From the NCBI GenBank assembly GCA_963855995.1, contig OY979722.1:3782001-3846000 (forward strand): DNA of 64,000 nt, in the 5' to 3' direction. The notes under the pieces are model-generated. The model did not search any database. It saw only the letters and a list, made by a program, of their open reading frames with translations, and was not told where the DNA came from. Made by a program: the position numbers and the translations under genes. Positions 24,366 to 35,325 of the stretch are shown here, piece by piece. The DNA comes from Muricea muricata (Eukaryota; Cnidaria; Anthozoa; Malacalcyonacea; Plexauridae). Positions within the stretch are counted from its first letter, which is position 1. Every line of letters starts with the position of its first letter.

Positions 24366-24866
24366 ATTAAATTCCCAAGGGAATATATCATTTCTTTGTT
24401 TCTTAGCTAATTTGGTTCATACATCCATGCAAATCAGTAGGATCATTATATTTTTTTGTGCATTTTAAATTCCCATGGGAATACGGCATGCTTTGTTTCA
24501 ATGGTGATGCGTCTGTTTATGGTAATTACTGCATAATGCGAATCCTCTTTGATTATTAATATGATAAGTATCTTGGTGCTTTCAGATTTGTTTTGGTAAG
24601 CAGGAACAATGAAGTCATTGTTTGTGTACACTAAAGCAAATTACGAAGGTGGTTTGAGAGCAGCTGCGAGGTACCATGCAAATGAAGGCGTTTCGGTTAA
24701 ATAAGTGTGAGAATTACGGCATTAAAAATTGCATGTCATCTACACTTAAGGATATAAGTTGCCAAAAAAAAAACAACTTTAGTGAATCTGTTGAGTTTCA
24801 ATTGCTTTTTATTTTTGCCTAATTCTCATGCTTATTTGACCCAGCCTCGGACTTTGGTAAGTATCA

Positions 24867-25108
24867 GGGGCCGGTTGTATCAAAGGCGTTTAGCTTAAAC
24901 GGTGGATAAGTCAAAAATATGAAACAAGTTTCCATGTTGTATAAACAAACCAGCTGAAGTTATTTGACCTGAGAAGAACAATTATATATAAAACTAAATA
25001 TTTATTCTATTTCAACTCATAATTTCGGTTCCGTACTAGGTGTAAAACTGATTTTTAAATTTCACTTATCCACCGTTTAAGCTAAACGCCTTTGATACAA
25101 CCGGCCCC
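24867..25108. mobile_element. MITE family B, right-arm copy
   Basis: Mirror of 8507-8748. It shows a single-base difference near 24926 (AAACAAGTTTCC, versus the left-arm complement AAACACGTTTCC). Confidence 0.8.
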
Positions 25109-25943
25109 AGGTTTATATTTACTCCGGAACAGTTAACACAACGAAAAGCCCATGCCCATTCAGCTAAGGTTTTACGTTTGAAAATTCAATCAAAAACTCA
25201 GTCTAAGTGGGTTTAAGTAGCTAGAGATAACGTAATTTATCTTTTTATTTTGCTTTTTTGTTTATAACGTAATTTATTAGCTAAATGTATGGACTGCGAG
25301 GGTGTGCGCCGTGTGTAAGTTGCATGGGGTTAGGTTTATTAAAGGAATTAAAATTTTTGAAAGTATGCTTAAAAACCAAAATCTGTCGTCACTTCTAACA
25401 AAACAGTTAAGAGTAGGTTTCAACATCAACTAAATTGATCTATACTATTAACTAAGAAAAATGCGAATTAAGTTTTATATTTTGCAAGCAAATTTTAAAT
25501 AGAATTCTCACCTGTTTTTATGTACGAGCTTTTTCTGTTTACGTTTGATCTAAAATATCCAAATAAATTGCATTTAAAATGCATACTTTACCGAAATTTT
25601 AACTCTTTTAATTTTCGAAATTGGGTGGCAGTCGGGGTGGTGGTGGTGCATGCGGGTTTATCAGCTGTGAGTGACTGTGCGATGGTGAGGAAAGTGAAGG
25701 TAACGAATGGAATGCAGGAGCTTAGAACTGAGGAAGACAGCTTAGAACTGAGGCAGGTAGGCAGTTGGTAGAATCAGCGGGGGGCACTTGACATTTTGGC
25801 TTTGGGAATCAAATTTGCATGCTAAGTACTTAAGTCACTAACGTTTGTTGTTTTAATTTGTTAGGTACGCGCGGCTGCTCTCTAGGGAAGATCAACTTAG
25901 CAATTGTATTAGCACTTGCAAAGTTGGTCTTCTCTTTGCCGGC

Positions 25944-26059
25944 TACCCCGGCCAGTTCTCCGAGTGCTACTTCCACCGTGAATAAGTAGAAGTACTTGTA
26001 CTACATGTATAAGTACTTCTACTTAGGTGGAAGTGGCACTTGGGGAGCTGGCCGGGGTA
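25944..26059. repeat. 116-bp hairpin element, right-arm copy
   Basis: Mirror of 7556-7671. Confidence 0.75.
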
Positions 26060-29000
26060 GGGGGATTTTTTTTATTCAATTTCTCAATTCCCATGGGAAT
26101 TGAATTTTTAATTAAAAAGGGGTCACAAGCAAATTTTGTAAACAATTTATTGAAAAAATTTGTAAAGATTACATACAATTTGAATAACAATAAAAAGAGA
26201 TTAACTACCACACATTGTACTTATTAAAATAACAACAGAAGAAAACAGAACATGGCAGAGAGAACAATAACACAAGTGAATGAACAAAGTCCTAAAAAAC
26301 TTGGGTCTTTTCAACGTAAGTAAATGTTTATACTTCAAAATATATTATAACAATGAAACAACTTGAAGTGATAAATTTTGAGAGTTTTGCAAAGGTTTAC
26401 CCAGCATATAACGAGTTGTTTCACAATTACAAAGAAAAACATGTGGCTCAAAACATGCAACCGATAGAGATGACGAGAAGGCTTAACAAGTCTAAGTAGA
26501 AAGGTTTTCAAAAGTTAGTCACATTTTTATAACCATATGTAACTACCCTGTCAACTCTCCCAGTGGGAAGAACCGGAGTACCCGGAGAAAACCCACGAGT
26601 TTTGGCGGAGCGTTGACCAACGCTTTTTCAAATACAGCCAGCCTCACAGAAGAAAGGTATTTTTGTCAAAAGAAAAATATCATTTTTAATCAATTGTGCT
26701 TTTATAAGTCAGAAAAAATACATGCACGAATTACCAACGAATTTTGATGGCTTTGAGACATGTAACGTGGGCACATAATTCTTCCTAAAAATACTTTTTT
26801 GTACTCGAAACAACCCTTCAAAACGTCGAAAAACAACGAAGAAACGATTTTTTTATAAATTCCAAATTGACCAAGCTGTAATGTTCGGAGCCACATTTTT
26901 CTTATTGCGTTTCTAACCTGACAATGTGAAATGCACTAAACATTGCTACCTTTATTTTTTTTAACAAAAAATTCAAAAATACATAGAATAAAAACCAAGC
27001 ATTTTTAGAATATTGTGTGTAGCACGACATTTTTCAGAAACCAATCTCTTACACTTTTCTTTGCATAACAGTGCATGCGATCTATTTTTCGCAAAAAAAT
27101 ACAAAGAAAGTCTCAGACATCTCATTTTTCTGGTGGGCACAAGAACAGAAGCTTTTTGTTCAAATTGTGATAATTTATTTGAGATAACTTTGGGCAAAAT
27201 TCTATTTTTCATTGAAAACAGCCGAAAAATCAATGCTTTGGCTTTGCCCAGCAACTAATGAAGTCACTCGATAGTGAAGTTGCTTTATATACAATTGATA
27301 GTTTCAGTGTTAAAGAGACCAAAATAAAAGTAGAAATACATAACTTAGATTGATCTTGGATTGAAAAGTAAAAAATTTATTCGAAGAATCAATTTAAATT
27401 TAGTCTTTTTGGAAGGTACCATTGTCAGGTTAGGAACATATCTCTTTGAAGTATAAATTCATCTTTACTTACTTGTTGAAAAGACTATATTCAAGAGCCA
27501 TGTAAACCTGTTTTCTTATATTATTATTACCACGCAAGTATTACAAAGTGGAATATTTGAAATGTAAACTTGAACTGAAGCAAAGGAAATGCACATACAA
27601 ATTCAGAAATATTTCAATTGCCAAAATACAAATTCACCACAACCAAACAATATAAAAAGTTCCAGTAGGCAATATGTTGTAATTTTAATTAAGAAACTTA
27701 TAAAGTAATAAATCATACAGGAAACACAAAAGAAATCATTTTCTCATCTTACAGAATCGGTATTTTCAAAATCACTTTGCTATAGATCTGATGTATAAAA
27801 TTGACGAGTTTCACAAGCCATTTACAACATTCGCATCTGTGTATGTCAGATATCTCGCCTTCAGCTTGGGTTTGTATATCCGATACAACCCGGTCACTTG
27901 TATTGTAAATAGTACAAATCAAAATTGTTATCAAATCAAAGTCTCAAACTAATTTAAATTATTCTACTCCATATAATGCCAGACAGTTTTACTTTTTCTC
28001 AGGAAAGACCTTATGTTCAACAAGGTAAATTTGGCATGTTAATTAAGAAGTCTGTAAAATTTGAAATTGCATAGTACCAACTAAAAGCTTCATGTGACTT
28101 AAAACTTTTTCAAGTCGATGTAATACGAAGAACTCTGGTAAAGTATTTACTGTATCCAGGCATCAATAGAAAACTTTTAAAATTAAAAATTGTAGTTACT
28201 TATACTTATTATTGGCCAACATCTGTACTGCTTGTTTATCTAGAAAATCTGGCATACTGTCAATTTTTTTAGTCCAAGGAAACTTTTTTACTCTTAAATT
28301 CTTACATCCGCCACATCTTTTCTTTGCTAATAAAAAGAGCCCACAGAATTTATTTGGCAAGTTGTGGTTTTCTTTTTCATTTAAGATATGTAATTAATTG
28401 ATAAAGTTAAAGAACAACTGCATCAGTTCATCTCAATTCCAAACAAGTTCCACTTTGTAAACAAAAGACAATATGCTAGCTTATTTTGTCCTTAATAAGT
28501 AGTTCATCTTAAAGTTTGAAAGTCAACATTCTAGTACAAAATCACAAAGTCTGTATCTAAGATAAATTACCAGTAGTATAAAATATTACAAAGTATTTTT
28601 TTAACTTTAAAGGGTCCAATATAACATTGAGAACTATTGTGATTTTCAAATGAACTTTCCAAACTTTCAAATGAACACTCAAAGCCAGCTTAAACAAAAG
28701 ATGATTGAGATAGTAAACCAGGAAATAACATAGGTGTTGTCATTTTTTATCAAAAATATGATATAGTGCATATAACAGAAACATTTCAATTAAAAAGTAG
28801 AAATATATTTCCTGTGGTTAGTTTTAATTGCTACATATATTGAAATTTTAGTATAATAATGGATGTTTTTGTTTCTGGCAAAGTCACCTCAATCTCCTTA
28901 TGTTTAACCAACATTACAAAGTCAAATGATGACAAACACGAATGATTAAACACAAATTTATATTTTAATGGGTAAAAATAAATATGTCCAAATTAGTATA

Positions 29001-29933
29001 ATCATGCATATAGGTCTAGTAGGGTACCAATTTTTAGAAACAGAATTGTGTTGTTTAGAGGCATAACATATAAAATTGCTAGATTTGATATTTCAGTTTT
29101 TTAAGAAAGCCTTTTGTATGTGTTTTCATGAACTCTTGGGCCATAATTCAATTGATTTGAACCAAATAAGATTCTAACTTTCTTTTAAAACACAGTTCAT
29201 CATTATTTGACTTTTTCTAAGATTAAAATGCTTCTGGAGCACATGAGATTCCACGGTATGTGTACCCACAAAATAATCGTCAAATTAGGTGAGAATGAAA
29301 CCGTCATGTCCAAAATTATACTGTCCCAAATTGTCCCATATTCAATATTGTACATGCAATATTCCAATACCTTTAACAATTTCATTTTTCATAATCTGCC
29401 AGTTGTTGAGAGGAGGTTAAGCATTTTGTCGATCTACAAACAAATTTCAAAGAATTCTATTGAAGATAGATAACTGAAATGGTAAACAAACTGCAAAAGA
29501 TAACAATGCAAGTGGTTGTGTAAAAACTAAAGACCACGTAAAGTCGGCCATTCTGTACAGTGTTTGGATTTGACAGTTTGAATTTTAATTGCCTCAAGAA
29601 AAGTCTAAAAGGCATTAAAAACATAACATTCCTTGTTCTTTTTTAACCTCCCGACCTTGCACGACTCCCACATCCTGCTCCGTCTCCTCCTATCCACCTC
29701 CCACCCTCAAGGCCCTGTCACACGGTGCAATTTTTCTTGCGCTTGTAACTGCTCCGTCTCCTTCTCTATCCACCTCTTACCCTTAAGGCCCTGTCACACG
29801 GTGCGCTTTTCCTTGCATTCACCGTAGCAAGACAGGCTCTCCTCGCCGACTCTTTTTTTTCCTTGAAACTCGCGGCGACAAAAATGTAAAGTACGAAGTT
29901 AAGAATCATTACTGAATCATTGTTTTTTGCCTG

Positions 29934-30168
29934 GTAGCAAAAAAGATGGCGACATGTCGATTTTACCAGAATGCATTGCAGGTATCAAGAAAGAATACGT
30001 GGGAAAAGATGACAAGAAACAAAGCTACTGGATTGAAATTTTAACACAAGTGTGAAAATAACCTATTGTCTTCTGTCTGTTCTTTAAAAGACGTTAATTT
30101 GCCTTTTTAAACAATTTCAGACTACCATGCACTCTGGTAAAATCGACATTTGCCATCTTTTTTGCTAC
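29934..30168. mobile_element. MITE family A, right-arm copy of copy 1
   Basis: Mirror of 2510-2744. The hAT empty site lies about 30 bp to its left (GTTAAGAATCATTACTG, around 29898-29914). Confidence 0.75.
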
Positions 30169-30514
30169 AGGGAAAATCTACTCTTAAGTAAATTTGTGAC
30201 AAATGTTTGGTACGTTAAAAAACCCCAGCAAACTGTGATGGAAACTTGCATTTGCCAATTTTACATCTCCCAATAGTAGAATTGCATTTCAAGTTGCAAG
30301 AAAAATTGCATTGTGACAGGACCTTTATTCTCCAGTGTTCCCGCCAACCTGCTCCCACCATTAGATGGAAAGTCCTTTTTTCACTACATTTTAGTAATTA
30401 GGCTACCCCCCTCCTCTCACAAGTCTGTAATCGCCTGACGAAATCAATTGGTCGACAGTCCAAGGCATGTTTTGTAATCGAAATTCACAAAATTAAAATT
30501 AAATTGCCTTTTTT

Positions 30515-31210
30515 CAATAAATTTGAACCAGAACCAACTCTATACATAGAACTGTCTCAGCATACTTTCTTCGACAATCTCAACAATTCAAGACCTCATT
30601 CAGTTTCTATAGCGGATTTCATGGTATTATTATCGAACCAACTTCAACTGAAAACGGTAGCCTTAATCTTACATGCGACCATAGCCATGCTTGGAAAGCA
30701 CAAACTTACAATACTCGAAAATTGTACTTATTTCCAGTCTGATCTCTCAAAAATCGATCTCTATGCACAATCTAAGTACTTTGCTACAAATAATGATAGA
30801 AAATAAAGCATATTACCTTAAAACAAAGTTAGGATGCATGAAAATTTAGAGGACTTTTAAGGAGCAAAATCTTCGAGCTAGAGAAAAATTTTGAAAAAAT
30901 AGTATTCGGAAAATCTTCGAGCAGCGTCGGAAACCGACGAATTCCGAGGAACGCCGAAACTACCACTTTGTGTCGACATGCTCCGAGCAAGTTCCCGATT
31001 CAGAAGAAGCTGTATCACAGATCAGATATATACAGATAGGGAACTCGCACTCAATAACCTCAATTTTTGTGTCCCCGTGCTCACGTCATTCCACGCGCCA
31101 CGCAAATTGCTCTGGCAAGTGTCGTTCGTCGTGTTTTCAGTCAAAAGCATAGGAAAAACGCCGTTCGAAAGTACAAAAATGAATATTTTTGCGAAGTTCC
31201 TTCACCGATC
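30515..31210. other. Unique segment between the young palindrome and module R
   Basis: About 700 bp have no match in the arms. A plus-strand frame of about 100 codons runs to 30806 (starting near 30504 inside the arm end). It has no recognisable domain, signal peptide or homologue and could be chance. Bases 30890-31180 are less AT-rich (TCGGAAACCGACGAATTCCG and neighbours) and may be the 5' part of the longer copy of module R. Confidence 0.4.
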
Positions 31211-31632
31211 TTCATTTTGTATGTATGTAGATATTTCAGTAGAATTTGCGTTTGATTCTTGTGTAGAAATTTCTAAATTTCCTTAAAAGTAGGAATAAAC
31301 CAGAAAATGACGGAAACACGCTCTCAAAACTTCACCGCGACACATCGCTGGAATTTGTCGTTTTAAAGCATTTTGCATGAGAATCTTTGCACGTAAAACC
31401 TTCTTGCGGTTTAGATGTTCTAGCATGCACGTTTAAATGCGTGTTTTGTTGACACATTTCGCTAGAAATTGAGTTTAAACGCCGTGTTTAGGTCGGCTCA
31501 CGCGGTTTGTGCCAGCGGTATCACCCATGAGCGCTGCACCGACTTCTGACACCGAAAAAAAATAAAAAAAAAAAAAAAAAAAACAGAAACGGGGCGAATT
31601 TAAAACTCCGCCTCGCCTACGGCAGGCGGAGT
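31211..31632 (+). repeat. Module R, right copy, abutting the old palindrome
   Basis: Same sequence and orientation as 1774-2169, with moderate divergence and a longer A-rich run (about 31555-31580). It ends GGCGGAGT at 31632. The next base starts sequence homologous to left-arm positions about 10160 onward. Confidence 0.75.
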
Positions 31633-33654
31633 AATTATAAGTATCTTGTTTTCTACTAACTTGTAAATTACCACTATACTTTCTATTACAATGTCGTGTT
31701 TCTCATTCTTGTGGATTGTTGTTTTGTGGTCAATGTCATTAAGGCATGATCATTCATTCTGATCTTTGGCCCTTGCATTTCTTCACACCCCATCACCTTT
31801 GGAAATGAGAAAGAATCATATCCGTTAGATAATGATTATGATTAAATTGTAAAATACTTTTAAAAGAAACATCTTGTATTTATGTGGCTGATTTTGAACA
31901 GCAAACGAAATAACTGCATGTTCCTGTTAATATCCAAAACCGTATAATATACACAAACCTTAGCTGAAAGGGCATGGGCTTTTCGTTGTGTTAACTCTTC
32001 CGACGTAAATATAAACCTTATACTTACCAAAGTATGGTTAAAGGATGGTACAAATAAGTGCGAGAATTTTGCGAAGAAAGAAAGCAATTTAAAACGTGAA
32101 ACAGAACTAAAGTGGGTTTTTTTGTTAAGACTCATCTATGGCAATTTAAATCCTTAACTCTAGTTGACATGCAACTTTTAATGTCCGTATAGTTGGTATA
32201 GTTACACTATATAGTTCAAATTTTAAATCAGGCTTGGTAGATTATATGAATAAAAAAGCCAAACTGACATTAGTTCATTATTAAATTAGTGCCAAACGAA
32301 GAAAACGAAAGGCAAATGCAAAGAAAAGCAATGAGCATTGTTAAAATTTGGCTTATTTATGCACGTAATCCACCAACCCTTATTTGCCTGGTAAAACATT
32401 TTCTCAAGCCACTTCGCTTTAGTCCACACAAACAATGACTTAATTGTTCTTGCTTACCAAAACAAAACAGAAGCACCAAGATTGTTATCATATTCATAGA
32501 CAAGGAGGATTATGATTATAAAGTTAAACCCACCTTAAACAGACAATTTTCATCAAAACAAAGCAGGCTGTATTCCCATGGGAATTAAAAATGCGCAAAA
32601 AAATATAATGAAGTGCATGTATGAATCAGATTAACTAAGAAACAAAGAAATAGTATATTCCCTTAAGAATTAGAATGTCAAGTCATATTTTCTCGTTTTA
32701 AACACAAGATAATGAATTGTAACTATTTGGAATAGAATTAATAAACCTAGACTTTTAAAGATGGAACGACAGAATAGTGACAGAATACTTCAACTAAGTA
32801 GTATTATAACGAAACTGAACTTTTTGGAAATATCCAAATCCAAATGTTTAGAGGCCGAATTTCTGGGCGTTAAGGTAAATAGTTCTTTAAAAAATAACCA
32901 TTAACCATTATATTTGTACCTGATTTTTTAGACTCAAAAATTGACTACCAAACTCATAGAACATTTTATGTAATTTCTTTTTTGAAAGAGTGGTATCAGT
33001 TTTGTTTCTCGTAAGGAGAAACAATAAATTTTTCAACGAGAAACAATAGATATGCTTAAGTCCTCTTTGATCCCTCAGTATCCAAGACAATCAAATCAAC
33101 AACCATAAATGCGTATTCGGACCATTGACATATATACATCTGGACTTCCAGCTCGGCTTTGAAAAGCGTTATCAAAGATGGCCGAAATATGAGAGTGTTT
33201 GCTCATGAAGTTGACTGCTGACCAGTATTTTTTGTATTATTTAAGAGCCAGCGATGTTCAATCACTCTCATGTTCGTCATTTTTCGTCAGTATTCGTCAG
33301 CCTTCGTGTTTTTCAACTGATAATGCAAAATTCAAGCGAAAATATTGCGAGCAGGCAGTCCAGATGTATTTATGTCAATGATTCGGACCGTGGTCCGTAA
33401 ATTTCTGTATTCGGACCGGGCTTTTTGCCAGTGTTTTTAATCGCACTTTTTACTGCTTGCAATATACTTATTAATGAAAATAATGTTTTACTGATATGTT
33501 TGAAAACTTTATGTGTAAAAAATAAAGTTTTGTCATGTTCAACTTTTTTGTATTCTAATTAACGAAATGACGATCGACGTCATTTAAATACAAATTGTCA
33601 CACTAACTCTGAAAATGTCTGCGAGCCATATAATAAACAATTTATTGGCCTCGC

Positions 33655-33770
33655 TTGTTCGGTCTGTACCGTGAAATATCAGACTTGTACGTGCGAAAAA
33701 ACCTCAGTCCGATATTTCATGGTACAGACCTAACGCTCGGTCAATAATCCCTTATTATCAACTGTTGTCA
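33655..33770. repeat. Hairpin element with GGTCTGTACC ends
   Basis: TTATTGGCCTCGCTTGTTCG followed by GTCTGTACCGTGAAATATC pairs with GATATTTCATGGTACAGACC followed by a GCTCGGTCAATAA block. The outer stems differ slightly. It is an MITE-like unit inside the non-arm segment of the old copy. Confidence 0.7.
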
Positions 33771-34059
33771 ACTGTTAACCTACCCCTATATTCGTGCATT
33801 TTACCAAGTTATGTATTTTTGAATTATTACCAAAATTAGCCATCCGCCATTTTGGGTTATTTTAGATATACTTGTTACGTCACATGCAGGGTGGCGCAAA
33901 ACTTGACTTTGTTGTCAATTTTCAACACCATATTCATTACTGTAGCCAGAGACGTGCCAGGCGGAAAACGTATTCTTATTATAAAGATCAATGCCCAACA
34001 TAATGCTTTGAGTAAAGCCATAAAAACAAGATTTAAAATAGAAATATTTATTATATGAC

Positions 34060-34087
34060 GTTTCGTCTCAACTTAAGACATCTTCAG
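34060..34087 (-). ncRNA. Hammerhead ribozyme-like core, left PLE half
   Basis: On the minus strand the order is CTGAAGA, a 5-bp stem GTCTT/GAGAC with a short loop, then GAAAC. This matches the conserved hammerhead core (CUGANGA, stem II, GAAA). Hammerheads are known in Penelope-like elements. I did not verify stems I and III or the cleavage site. Confidence 0.6.
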
Positions 34088-34240
34088 ACAAGTGGATAAT
34101 ATTACATACAAAATTTAAATATATATCTATGCTAATAGTGTTGTTACATTTACAAGGTGTAAAATTACAAGGGTTAATTAAGGATATAGACGTGTGAAGG
34201 TGGATAGGACATCACAAACACACACAACATAAACGACAAA

Positions 34241-34682
34241 TTAGAAGAGGTTAAGAGATTGAATAGAGCTGCCTTGAACGTTTAGGTTAGGTTTGTATTT
34301 ATTAATGAGAAGACTCTCGTGTATGATTAATTCGTATGAGTCTGAGGAGGAAGAAAGAATTTGAAAGTCATCAAAGCTAGCAGGGTGCCCAGAGGCGTTT
34401 ATATGGGACAGAATACTAGACATAGCTGGGTTGGTTGAATGTTTTCCCGTGATTGGAGAGATACCCAGATGTTCAGATATCCTAGTGTGTAGATGGCGCG
34501 TGGTTTGACCCACATACGACGCGGAACAGCATCGACACTTGAACAAGTATACCACACTGGATCTCAAGTATTTGGGAACTTTATCCTTGAAGGGAAAAAA
34601 GGAAGAGATTCGTCTGGAAAAACGAAAAACGAATCTAATGTCAATGAGGAAAAGCAGCGTTGCAGAGTCGGTTGATTTGAGT
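34241..34682 (-). pseudogene. Truncated PLE protein, GIY-YIG endonuclease end (left half)
   Basis: This is the C-terminal end of a Penelope-like polyprotein, in frame from about 34682 (centre of the dimer) to a stop at 34241. Visible motifs are a Cys pair in VVYLFKCRCC, the YVGQT motif (SASYVGQTTR) with its catalytic-type Arg, an EH pair (RISEHLG) and a terminal HESLLINKYKPNLN, all in the order expected for PLE GIY-YIG domains. The domain would nick target DNA during retrotransposition. Without the reverse transcriptase this copy cannot be autonomous. It is a mirror of 34703-35144. Confidence 0.85.
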
Positions 34683-34702
34683 GCGTATACATTCTCTACA
34701 GA

Positions 34703-35144
34703 TACTCAAATCAACCGACTCTGCAACGCTGCTTTTCCTCATCTTGACATTAGATTCGTTTTTCGTTCTTCCAGACGAATCTCTTCCTTTTTTCCCTTCA
34801 AGGATAAAGTTCCCAAATACTTGAGATCCAGTGTGGTATACTTGTTCAAGTGTCGATGCTGTTCCGCGTCGTATGTGGGTCAAACCACGCGCCATCTACA
34901 CACTAGGATATCTGAACATCTGGGTATCTCTCCAATCACGGGAGAACATTCAACCAACCCAGCTATGTCTAGTATTCTGTCCCATATAAACGCCTCTGGG
35001 CACCCTGCTAGCTTTGACGACTTTCAAATTCGTTCTTCCTCCTCGGACTCATACGAATTAATGATACACGAGAGTCTTCTCATTAATAAATACAAACCTA
35101 ACCTAAACGTTCAAGGCAGCTTTATTCCTCTTAACATCTTCTAA
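34703..35144 (+). pseudogene. Truncated PLE protein, GIY-YIG endonuclease end (right half)
   Basis: The real coding part starts at the dimer centre with QINRLCNAAFPHLDIRFVFR, a typical linker before the GIY-YIG domain. It continues through KCRCCSASYVGQTTR, RISEHLGISPITGEHS and HESLLINKYKPNLN to a stop at 35144. The frame stays open further upstream (to 34539), but that part is the antisense of the left half and is not genuine. A few residues differ from the left half near the end (GSFIPLNIF versus GSSIQSLNLF). Confidence 0.85.
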
Positions 35145-35297
35145 TTTGTCGTTTATGTTGTGTGTGTTTGTAATGTCCTATCCACCTTCACACGTCTATA
35201 TCCTTAATTAACCCTTGTAATTTTACACCTTGTAAATATAACAACACTATTAGCATAGATATATATTTAAATTTTGTATGTAATATTATCCACTTGT

Positions 35298-35325
35298 CTG
35301 AAGATGTCTTAAGTTGAGACGAAAC
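35298..35325 (+). ncRNA. Hammerhead ribozyme-like core, right PLE half
   Basis: CTGAAGA at 35298, stem II GTCTT/GAGAC at 35306-35320, then GAAAC at 35321-35325. It has the same layout as 34060-34087 on the opposite strand and sits about 150 bp downstream of the stop codon, as expected for a PLE terminal region. Confidence 0.6.

Larger units (their letters stand above)
17085..30514 (-). repeat. Right arm of the young giant inverted repeat
   Basis: The arm is 13,430 bp and is the reverse complement of 2170-16509. It ends TTGCCTTTTTT where the left arm begins AAAAAGGCAA. It lacks the 929-bp hAT-like insertion and has about 25 extra bases near 17292-17316, including an ACCCATTTTACAGGTTATG segment. 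It carries mirrored copies of every nested element listed for the left arm. Confidence 0.95.

Noticed and set aside
2170..30514. Dozens of 60-107-codon open frames in the giant arms, on both strands
   Set aside because: They overlap each other, have no domains or compositional signature of coding, and exist twice only because the arms are mirrored.
34539..35144. A single 201-codon protein across the PLE dimer centre
   Set aside because: The first 55 codons are the antisense of the opposing half. Only the part from about 34703 is homologous to PLE proteins.
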